Shown here: piece by piece, positions 1-6,059 of the stretch
How the letters are laid out: the number at the start of each line of letters is the position of its first letter
How positions within the stretch are numbered: position 1 is the first letter of the stretch
Assembly (NCBI GenBank): GCA_937891125.1
Contig: CALAEZ010000291.1
Location: forward strand, 1-11,404
Direction of reading: 5' to 3'
DNA: 11,404 bases
Source: an uncultured Treponema sp.
Lineage (GTDB): Bacteria > Spirochaetota > Spirochaetia > Treponematales > Treponemataceae
Position numbers and translations under genes: made by a program
Notes under the pieces: generated by a model
Database searches by the model: none
Told to the model about the DNA's origin: nothing
The model's input: only the letters and a program-made list of their open reading frames with translations

Positions 1-2
1 AG

Positions 3-1439
3 TTTACCTACTCATCGTCAAATCTGTCTGAGCCAGAGGATTTTGACTGGCAGGACGACTTACAGTCGACGTATTACCAGCTAAAGGTGCCGACCGTGCT
101 TTCGAGTGCGCTTGGCTGGCGCGGAAGCTTTGTTACGCTTACCGATACCTTTACGTTTAGTCCCGTGTATCAAGAGCATCCGTACTTAAATGACGATTTC
201 TACACGACAACGCAGATAAACTCGCTTAAAAAAACTGACTACAATGCGCGTAAAATGGATTTGACGGACGTAAATGCGCTGTCATTTAAGCCCTTTTATT
301 ACACCGAGCATTTTAGCGCAACGGCACTGACATGGAATACGACCATCAAAATGATTCGTACCGAGTATGTAAGCGACGATGTTGACAATCCTGAGTGGGA
401 TTACTTGCTGCCAGAGCTTTGGAGTAGCGATTGTGTGACAACGCATAACTTAAATCTGGTGCTTGCAGCAAGCGAATTTGACGGTAAGACAACACAGCAG
501 CTGTCGCTTACCTCAACCCTGCCGCCTCAAGTCGATGCATACGCAGGAACGCTCACGTTTACCTTCCCTTACGTAACGCTGACTGGCGGCACGGGCGTTA
601 AGCAGACAAGTTCTACTGATTCTACCTGGGTTAAGCAGGATATTACCGAGTCGCTTTCGGTTTCGCTTTTTTCAAGCAAGCTCAAATTTACGCAGTCCTT
701 CACCTATGACTGGGAAAGCTGGGAATCTGAAGCCTTTAAGCTGTCGCTTTCAGGCTACGGGCTGTCGTTTGCGTATACGGCTTCGTACACAACTGGTTAC
801 ACGTTTGATGATGATACCTATAATGCCGATGGAACTGTTGCTACATACGGAAATGGCTGGGTGGCATCATCTGAGAAAAAATTTCAGCCATACAGTATGA
901 GCCTTTCGTATGCAAGCGGAACGAAAACCTGGTATCACTGGGCAAAGCGCATTACCGTTTCTCCGTCAGTTTCAACGGGCGTCGTGTATGACTTTTTACG
1001 GCCAACGAACAGTTATTTTACGTTTGTCCCGGCGCTGACGTTCAAGATAAACGATTTTTTTAATGTGACATTCAGCTCTGAGTCAAAAAATAGCGTCATC
1101 TATCGGTATTTCCAAAATTACATGAATACAGATTATACAATTGGTGGTGAAACAAATATTTTGACCGACTTAATGAATTCGTTTTCTTTTACTGATGAAT
1201 CAAAACGAAAGTCGAGCGGTTTTAAGCTTAAATCGCTCAAGGTTACCGTTACGCACGATTTGGATGACTGGGATTTAGCGGCAAGCTTTAGTGTAAAGCC
1301 GCGCCTGACAACTGATAGTTTGGGTGTAAGCTACTACGACTTTAGTCCCTACTTTACCATTAGCGTTGCCTGGCGGCCGATGAGCGGCATGAAGACCGAA
1401 ATCGTTGACGAATACGGCGATTGGGAATTAAATCCGTAG
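3..1439 (+). CDS. Outer-membrane beta-barrel protein, LptD/OstA-like C-terminal part (5' partial)
   Basis: The reading frame is open from the first bases of the window, so this is the last 478 residues of a longer protein. A GTG at 87 lies inside the open frame, has no ribosome-binding site, and is not the start. The protein is rich in Ser, Thr, Tyr, Phe and Trp, with long runs of alternating polar and hydrophobic residues separated by Asp/Asn/Gly turns. This is the pattern of a transmembrane beta-barrel in the outer membrane. Near the C-terminus, the stretch LKSLKVTVTHDLDDWDLAAS resembles the late barrel strands of LptD (LPS-assembly/OstA) proteins, and large LptD-like proteins are known in treponemes. 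The barrel call is firm. The LptD assignment is a recognition-based inference, because the diagnostic N-terminal OstA domain would lie upstream. The protein does not end in the terminal Phe common in many outer-membrane proteins. No convincing terminator follows it. Confidence 0.6.
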   Translation, partial: FTYSSSNLSEPEDFDWQDDLQSTYYQLKVPTVLSSALGWRGSFVTLTDTFTFSPVYQEHPYLNDDFYTTTQINSLKKTDYNARKMDLTDVNALSFKPFYYTEHFSATALTWNTTIKMIRTEYVSDDVDNPEWDYLLPELWSSDCVTTHNLNLVLAASEFDGKTTQQLSLTSTLPPQVDAYAGTLTFTFPYVTLTGGTGVKQTSSTDSTWVKQDITESLSVSLFSSKLKFTQSFTYDWESWESEAFKLSLSGYGLSFAYTASYTTGYTFDDDTYNADGTVATYGNGWVASSEKKFQPYSMSLSYASGTKTWYHWAKRITVSPSVSTGVVYDFLRPTNSYFTFVPALTFKINDFFNVTFSSESKNSVIYRYFQNYMNTDYTIGGETNILTDLMNSFSFTDESKRKSSGFKLKSLKVTVTHDLDDWDLAASFSVKPRLTTDSLGVSYYDFSPYFTISVAWRPMSGMKTEIVDEYGDWELNP

Positions 1440-1474
1440 TCATGCGGCTGATGTTAGCGTCTGTGCATTTTTGC

Positions 1475-1487
1475 TAAAGTAACTTTA
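1475..1487. repeat. Short inverted repeat upstream of the ilvD promoter
   Basis: TAAAGT and ACTTTA are perfect complements around a single central A. The repeat lies about 17 bases upstream of the proposed ilvD -35 box, in the AT-rich gap after the outer-membrane protein gene. It could be an operator half-site pair or chance in AT-rich DNA. No regulator can be named. Confidence 0.2.
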
Positions 1488-1503
1488 TTATTTTTACAGC
1501 GAT

Positions 1504-1531
1504 TTGCTTGCTCATATTTTTTTTCTATGCT
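1504..1531 (+). promoter_or_regulatory. Sigma-70-like promoter for ilvD
   Basis: A TTGCTT -35-like hexamer (1504-1509) and a TATGCT -10-like hexamer (1526-1531) are separated by 16 bases in an AT-rich stretch. Transcription would begin near 1538, leaving a leader of roughly 47 bases before the ilvD start at 1585. That leader is too short for a leader-peptide attenuator or T-box, so any branched-chain amino acid control would have to act on initiation. The call rests on motif match and position only. Confidence 0.45.
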
Positions 1532-1570
1532 AGTCTAAGGTCATAATGACAGCGTCGCACATCTGCGGCT

Positions 1571-1576
1571 GGAGGT
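1571..1576 (+). promoter_or_regulatory. Ribosome-binding site that sets the ilvD start
   Basis: GGAGGT sits eight bases before the ATG at 1585. The upstream in-frame ATG at 1546 has only a weak AAGG before it and lies within about ten bases of the predicted transcription start. The 1585 start is therefore preferred, which removes 13 residues that do not look like the IlvD family N-terminus. Confidence 0.75.
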
Positions 1577-1584
1577 TACTAGAT

Positions 1585-3276
1585 ATGGCAAAGAAAAGCG
1601 ATAACGCGGTAAAAGGAACGGCTCGCGCTCCACACCGCAGTTTGTTTTATGCGATGGGATATACCGATGAAGAGTTGGAGCGGCCGCTTGTAGGCGTGTG
1701 CTGTGCAAAAAACGAAATTATTCCGGGGCACGCAGAGCTTGACCGCATTGCAGAGGCGGTAAAAGCAGGCGTCCGCATGGCTGGCGGCACTCCGATTGAG
1801 TTTCCTGCAATCGGAGTATGCGACGGCATTGCAATGGGACACGAGGGTATGAAGTACAGCCTTGTTACCCGCGAATTGATTGCAGACAGCGTTGAGTGCG
1901 TGGCAAAGGCACACCAGTTTGATGCGCTGGTCATGATTCCAAACTGCGACAAAATCGTTCCCGGTATGCTTATGGCAGCTGCTCGCTTAGACTTGCCTAC
2001 AGTGTTTGTTTCTGGTGGAGCAATGATGCCGGGTCACTTACCGGGACATGATGAGGGAAACCCGTATTCTGATAAAAATCTTTCTCTTACCGATATGTTT
2101 GAGGCTGTCGGCGGCTTAGCTGTCGGAAAAATCAACGAGTGCCAGCTTAAAGAGCTTGAACATTCAGCGTGTCCGGGCTGCGGCGCGTGCTCCGGTATGT
2201 TTACCGCCAACAGCATGAACTGTCTGACTGAAGTTCTAGGTCTTGGTCTTCCCGGAAACGGCACCATTCCGGCGGTAACCGGAGCGCGCATTTCGCTTGC
2301 AAAGCACGCGGGCATGCAGGTTATGGAAATGTATAAGCGCGGCATTACCGCCCGAGCTATGATGACAGCCGACAGCTTTAGAAATGCGCTTGCCGCTGAC
2401 ATGGCTCTTGGCTGCTCTTCCAACACGATGCTGCACGTTCCTGCCATTGCGCACGAAGCGGGAATCAAAATTGACCTGCACGAAGTAAACGAAATTTCAA
2501 ACCGCACGCCAAACCTGTGCCACTTAGCTCCAGCCGGCCACACGTTCATGTGCGAGTTAAATGACGCAGGCGGCGTTCAGGCCGTTCTTGCCGAGCTTGC
2601 AAAGAAAAATCTTATTAAGACCGACATGATTACCACAACGGGAAAAACAATCGCCGAAAACATTAAGGGCGTGGTAAACCGCAATCCTGAAATCTTGCGC
2701 CCGATTGAAAACCCGTATTCGGATAACGGCGGCATTGCAATTCTTTTTGGAAACCTTGCTCCAGACGGCACGGTTGTAAAGCGCAGTGCCTGTGCGCCTG
2801 AACTTATGAAGCACACAGGACCTGCCCGCGTGTTTAACAGCGAGGAGGACGCTATGGCGGCGGTACAGGGCCGCAAGATTAACGCGGGTGACGTCGTCGT
2901 GATTCGCTACGAAGGCCCCAAAGGTGGCCCGGGTATGCGCGAAATGCTTGCCGTTACCGCTGCTCTTGCAGGACAGGGTATGGATAAGCAGGTTGCGCTT
3001 ATTACTGACGGCCGCTTTAGCGGTGCTACGCGCGGTGCATCCCTTGGTCACTGCTCGCCTGAGGCGGCTGTCGGAGGCCCGATTGCTCTGGTAGAAGAGG
3101 GAGATAAAATCACGCTCGACATCAACAATTACAAAATTACGCTTGAAGTGAGCAACGAGGAGCTTGCAAAGCGCCGCGCGGTCTGGAAGCCCCTGCCGCC
3201 AAAAGTCACGACAGGCTATCTTGCCCGCTATGCAAAACTGGTAAGTTCTGCTGATAAAGGCGCAATTTTGGAGTAA
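1585..3276 (+). CDS. ilvD: Dihydroxy-acid dehydratase (IlvD)
   Basis: This cytoplasmic iron-sulfur enzyme dehydrates 2,3-dihydroxy-isovalerate and 2,3-dihydroxy-3-methylvalerate to the 2-keto acids used for valine, leucine and isoleucine. From the ATG at 1585 it has 563 residues, normal for the family. Visible signatures are NCDKIVPGML (cluster Cys121, with Lys123 at the position known to be carbamylated), CPGCGACSGMFTANSMNCL at 196-214 (Cys196, 199 and 202), GDVVVIRYEGPKGGPGM, and DGRFSG at 475-480, which carries the Ser proposed as catalytic base. Where [2Fe-2S] members have an N-terminal cluster Cys (PCN), this protein reads PGH (Pro47-Gly48-His49), as in the oxygen-sensitive E. coli type. 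A Cys39-Cys40 pair lies nearby. It has its own promoter and ribosome-binding site, and the next gene starts 26 bases downstream. The function is confident; the cluster type is an inference. Confidence 0.97.
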   Translation: MAKKSDNAVKGTARAPHRSLFYAMGYTDEELERPLVGVCCAKNEIIPGHAELDRIAEAVKAGVRMAGGTPIEFPAIGVCDGIAMGHEGMKYSLVTRELIADSVECVAKAHQFDALVMIPNCDKIVPGMLMAAARLDLPTVFVSGGAMMPGHLPGHDEGNPYSDKNLSLTDMFEAVGGLAVGKINECQLKELEHSACPGCGACSGMFTANSMNCLTEVLGLGLPGNGTIPAVTGARISLAKHAGMQVMEMYKRGITARAMMTADSFRNALAADMALGCSSNTMLHVPAIAHEAGIKIDLHEVNEISNRTPNLCHLAPAGHTFMCELNDAGGVQAVLAELAKKNLIKTDMITTTGKTIAENIKGVVNRNPEILRPIENPYSDNGGIAILFGNLAPDGTVVKRSACAPELMKHTGPARVFNSEEDAMAAVQGRKINAGDVVVIRYEGPKGGPGMREMLAVTAALAGQGMDKQVALITDGRFSGATRGASLGHCSPEAAVGGPIALVEEGDKITLDINNYKITLEVSNEELAKRRAVWKPLPPKVTTGYLARYAKLVSSADKGAILE

Positions 3277-3302
3277 ACAGGAAGCACTGCAAAGGAGAGC
3301 TT

Positions 3303-4088
3303 ATGGGACTTTTGTTTTTTTGGGTATTAATGGGAGTTTTGGTTGCTAGTCTTGCGCGGGCAAAGGGAAGGAGCTTTATATTATGGCTGATTTATGGAAT
3401 TTTGATATGGCCGATTGCATTGGTTCATGCTATTGTTTTGAAAGACGATGCTACAGCTACAGCTAGGAGATCTTTTTCGGGAATTTCGCAAAAGAAATGT
3501 CCTTCCTGTGCAGAATATGTAAATGAGCAAGCTGCAGTTTGCCGTTATTGTGGTCACAACTTTGGTTTAGAAACTCGGTCTCAAGTTAGTACTAATTATG
3601 AGTCTGGTAATTCGTTTTCTTATTCTTCTTCTGATGTAAAAACATGGAAGTGTAATAAATGTGGGTGTACAACGAATTTAGAGGCATCTCAGTGGTGTAA
3701 AGACTGTAATGCGTATAGGTACTCAATGGAAACTATTGGAGAGGATGAAAAAAACATTATAAAGGATTACGTGCAGAAACAATTAGAAGCAAGCGATTTT
3801 CCAAGTGTTATGCAGTTACAAAACTCATACTTTGGTACTTCGGGACTTCAGTATATGACCTTTATACTTCCTAATGCAAAAGATTTTGACAATTTATTTG
3901 CTTACAAAAATAAATTGCGGGAAATAATTGGCGAAAGTCCAGTTGAAGATACTGTTCTATCGTCTGAGTCTTGCAACAGTGAAGCAGATGTAGAAACTGA
4001 GTTGTCAAAACTAAAATCGCTATTTGAAAAAGAACTAATATCGGAAGAAGAATATAAACTCAAGAAATCTAAGATATTAGGATTATAA
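3303..4088 (+). CDS. Membrane-anchored double zinc-ribbon protein with SHOCT-like C-terminus, unknown function
   Basis: This 261-residue protein has no assignable function. Two hydrophobic segments (about residues 3-18 and 26-46) flank a short basic loop (ARAKGRS), forming an N-terminal membrane hairpin. A zinc ribbon follows with Cys66/Cys69 and Cys80/Cys83, then a Ser-rich linker, then a second zinc ribbon with Cys117/Cys120 and Cys132/Cys135. After a middle region with no recognised motif (about 145-215), the last 35 residues (LKSLFEKELISEEEYKLKK) resemble a SHOCT domain, a short C-terminal module often found on membrane or oligomerising proteins. AAAGGAG at 3291-3297 provides a good ribosome-binding site. 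The gene is visibly AT-rich: sampled 60-base lines are 28% GC (3601-3660) and 23% (4021-4080), against 62% in ilvD (2161-2220). That and its position between two ilv genes suggest later insertion. The coding call is firm; the role is unknown. Confidence 0.85.
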   Translation: MGLLFFWVLMGVLVASLARAKGRSFILWLIYGILIWPIALVHAIVLKDDATATARRSFSGISQKKCPSCAEYVNEQAAVCRYCGHNFGLETRSQVSTNYESGNSFSYSSSDVKTWKCNKCGCTTNLEASQWCKDCNAYRYSMETIGEDEKNIIKDYVQKQLEASDFPSVMQLQNSYFGTSGLQYMTFILPNAKDFDNLFAYKNKLREIIGESPVEDTVLSSESCNSEADVETELSKLKSLFEKELISEEEYKLKKSKILGL

Positions 4089-4105
4089 GGATAGCGAGTC
4101 TCGTC

Positions 4106-4233
4106 GGCGCCCCTGCGCGGACGGAGCTGTACTGCCTGATACTGTGGGGGCGTTACGGGGGTATCCCCCGTAGAGGGGGTAGCGAAAGACGGCGCGAAGC
4201 GCTGGCTGGAGCGAGGGGGAGACTTCCCCCTTT
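4106..4233. repeat. GC-rich palindromic intergenic element before ilvB
   Basis: This stretch contrasts sharply with the AT-rich gene before it. It contains four GGGGG tracts (4146-4150, 4157-4161, 4175-4179, 4215-4219), two CCCCC tracts (4165-4169, 4226-4230), and several hairpins. The hairpins include ACGGGGG-TAT-CCCCCGT at 4155-4171, GCGC-GAA-GCGC near 4192-4202, and AGGGGGA-GACT-TCCCCCT at 4214-4231. Its left part shares GCTGTACTGCC (4126-4136) with the region after ilvB (5995-6005). No plausible protein is encoded on either strand. It looks like a dispersed palindromic repeat of the REP or mini-element type. That it recurs elsewhere in the genome is inferred from structure, not shown here. 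Confidence 0.5.
4214..4233 (+). other. Strong G/C hairpin just before the ilvB ribosome-binding site
   Basis: AGGGGGA (4214-4220) pairs with TCCCCCT (4225-4231) around a GACT loop, giving a perfect 7-bp stem followed by only TTT then AG. It resembles a weak intrinsic terminator or attenuator stem. The T-run is too short for a confident terminator call. It ends ten bases before the ilvB ribosome-binding site, so it could lower read-through or shield the mRNA. Confidence 0.35.
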
Positions 4234-4254
4234 AGAAAAATAGGAGATAAACGT

Positions 4255-5964
4255 ATGAAAATGACAGGCGCACGCGTTGTCGTGGAATGTTTAATAGAGC
4301 AGGGAGTTGACACCGTTTTCGGCTATCCGGGCGGTGCCATCCTGAACATTTATGATGAATTATACAAAAACAGCGAGCGAATCCGCCATATCCTGACTGC
4401 GCACGAGCAGGGAGCTAGCCACGCGGCTGACGGCTATGCGCGTTCGACCGGACAGGTCGGCGTTGTTATGGCAACGAGCGGCCCGGGAGCGACAAACCTT
4501 GTCACCGGCATTGCAACCGCCTATATGGACAGTGTTCCGATGGTCGCCATTACTTGTAACGTTGGCACAAGCCTGCTTGGAAAGGACAGCTTTCAGGAAG
4601 TTGACATTACCGGCGTTACCATGCCTATTACCAAGCACAACTACATCGTGCGGGACGTAAAGAAGCTGGCTTCCACAATCCGCGAGGCTTTTTTGATTGC
4701 AAAATCAGGCCGACCGGGTCCGGTGCTCATCGATATTCCCAAGGATATCACCGCCGCACAGGTTGAGTATGAGCCGCTCCCGCCCGGAACCAAGCCTTCG
4801 CTTTCTGACACGCTCGACAGCGCCGCGCTCCGTCGCATTGTAAAGACTGAGGAGCCGGCTGACGCGCTCATTGAGCAGGCGGTCCGCCTTATAAACTCGG
4901 CTGAACGCCCGGTCATTTACTGTGGCGGCGGCGTAGGTATTAGCGGTGCTGAGCCTGAGCTTTTAGCACTTGCAGAAAAGGCGCAGATTCCGGTCTGTGT
5001 TACTCTTATGGCAAAGGCAGCGTTCCCGGCAACAAATCCGCTCTGCACGGGCATGGTCGGCATGCACGGCACAAAGGCTTCTAACACAGCCGTAAGCAAA
5101 AGCGACCTTTTGCTTGCCATTGGAGCCAGATTTTCAGACCGTGTTATTTCTGACCCGAAACGCTTTGCCAAAAACAGCAAGGTCTTCCAGATTGACATTG
5201 ACCCGGCGGAAATCGGAAAGAACATTCCGGTTGCAGGAAGCGCAGTCGGTAACATAAAGAGCATTCTGCAGCGGCTTTTACCGCTTGTCGAGCAGAAGCA
5301 GAAATCTAAGTGGAACGAGCAGGTTGAAGAATGGAAGACAAGCGTTCCGCCTTCATGGAAGACTGCAAAGAATATGCACCCGCGCCTTTTGTGCGAATAC
5401 GTGCATGAAAAACTCGGCGACGACACGATTATTACAACCGAAGTCGGCCAGCATCAGATGTGGGTTGCAGAATTCTACCCGTTTGTAAAGCCGCGCACGC
5501 TTTTAACAAGCGGCGGACTTGGCACCATGGGCTACGGCACGGGCGCTGCAATCGGCGCGCAGGTAGCAAACCCTGGCCGCCACGTCGTGCATTTTGCAGG
5601 CGACGGCTCGTTCCGCATGAACTGTAACGAGCTTGCGACAATCAGCCACTACAACCTTCCGATTGTGATTATCGTGGTAAATAACGGCACGCTCGGCATG
5701 GTGAGACAGTGGCAGAACCTGTTCTACGGCGGCCGCTACAGCCAGACAACGCTTGACTTTGCGCCTGATTTTGTAAAGCTTGCAGACGCGTACGGTATCC
5801 GCGGCTTCAGGGCGACAAGCGACGCTGAGTTTAGGAAGGCGTTTGACGAGGCGGTTTCAGAACGCAAGCCGGCTCTTATCGACTGCCAGATTGAGCTGAA
5901 CGAAATGGTACTTCCGATGGTTCCCGGCGGAAAGCCGATTGATGAGTTGATTATGGAAGTGTAA
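4255..5964 (+). CDS. ilvB: Acetolactate synthase large (catalytic) subunit
   Basis: This ThDP-dependent enzyme condenses two pyruvates to 2-acetolactate, or pyruvate with 2-ketobutyrate, the first common step of valine/leucine/isoleucine synthesis. Its 569 residues match the family. The N-terminal pyrimidine-binding domain has YPGGAIL and the catalytic Glu51 in AHEQGASHAADGYAR, followed by ATSGPGATN and FQEVDITG (113-120). The central FAD/nucleotide-binding domain has GARFSDR (290-296), the RFDDR-like signature of anabolic FAD-containing synthases rather than catabolic ones. The C-terminal ThDP-binding domain has GDGS (449-452) through NN (476-477), then GTLGMVRQWQ. AGGAGA at 4242-4247 is the ribosome-binding site. 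No ACT-domain regulatory subunit (ilvN) follows: a terminator and an opposing gene come next. The GC-rich element separates it from the upstream gene, so it may be less tightly coupled to ilvD than in a standard ilv operon. Confidence 0.96.
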   Translation: MKMTGARVVVECLIEQGVDTVFGYPGGAILNIYDELYKNSERIRHILTAHEQGASHAADGYARSTGQVGVVMATSGPGATNLVTGIATAYMDSVPMVAITCNVGTSLLGKDSFQEVDITGVTMPITKHNYIVRDVKKLASTIREAFLIAKSGRPGPVLIDIPKDITAAQVEYEPLPPGTKPSLSDTLDSAALRRIVKTEEPADALIEQAVRLINSAERPVIYCGGGVGISGAEPELLALAEKAQIPVCVTLMAKAAFPATNPLCTGMVGMHGTKASNTAVSKSDLLLAIGARFSDRVISDPKRFAKNSKVFQIDIDPAEIGKNIPVAGSAVGNIKSILQRLLPLVEQKQKSKWNEQVEEWKTSVPPSWKTAKNMHPRLLCEYVHEKLGDDTIITTEVGQHQMWVAEFYPFVKPRTLLTSGGLGTMGYGTGAAIGAQVANPGRHVVHFAGDGSFRMNCNELATISHYNLPIVIIVVNNGTLGMVRQWQNLFYGGRYSQTTLDFAPDFVKLADAYGIRGFRATSDAEFRKAFDEAVSERKPALIDCQIELNEMVLPMVPGGKPIDELIMEV

Positions 5965-5976
5965 GCATGTATTGTG

Positions 5977-5996
5977 GCGGCGCGTCCTTGCGCCGC
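5977..5996 (+). repeat. GC-rich hairpin after ilvB
   Basis: GCGGCGC (5977-5983) and GCGCCGC (5990-5996) form a perfect 7-bp stem with a GTCCTT loop, 13 bases after the ilvB stop. It has no T-run of its own. The adjoining GCTGTACTGCC (5995-6005) also occurs in the GC-rich element before ilvB, so this may be a partial copy of the same repeat. Confidence 0.5.
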
Positions 5997-6025
5997 TGTA
6001 CTGCCGCTCGGTGCGGTGCAAACGT

Positions 6026-6059
6026 GCGGAATGGCTTTGTTGCCGTTCCGCTTTTTTTT
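6026..6059 (+). terminator. Rho-independent terminator of the ilv segment
   Basis: GCGGAATGGC (6026-6035) pairs with GCCGTTCCGC (6042-6051), a 10-bp stem with one T-G wobble and a TTTGTT loop. Eight T residues follow directly (6052-6059). It terminates plus-strand transcription from ilvB. The minus-strand kinase gene ends inside the T-run. Read on the minus strand, the hairpin is followed by only TTT, so termination in that direction would be weaker. Confidence 0.9.

Noticed and set aside
87..89. GTG as the start of the outer-membrane protein gene
   Set aside because: The frame is open upstream to the window edge with barrel-like sequence and there is no ribosome-binding site before 87. The gene is simply cut by the window.
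1546..1584. ATG at 1546 as the ilvD start
   Set aside because: It lies too close to the predicted transcription start and has only a weak binding site. GGAGGT precedes the ATG at 1585, and the extra 13 residues do not resemble IlvD.
1440..1584. Leader peptide, attenuator or T-box in front of ilvD
   Set aside because: The transcribed leader is only about 47 bases, with no run of branched-chain codons and no T-box-like structure.
2034..3051. Long minus-strand open frames inside ilvD
   Set aside because: They are shadows of a strongly conserved enzyme in GC-biased codons; their translations are Cys/His/Arg-rich with no domain pattern.
4155..4171. ACGGGGG-TAT-CCCCCGT hairpin as a terminator of the zinc-ribbon gene
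   Set aside because: It has no T-run after it and a three-base loop. It fits better as part of the palindromic element.
4083..4313. Minus-strand open frame across the GC-rich element
   Set aside because: It runs over palindromic repeats and into the start of ilvB, has no family resemblance, and is explained by stop-poor GC-rich sequence.
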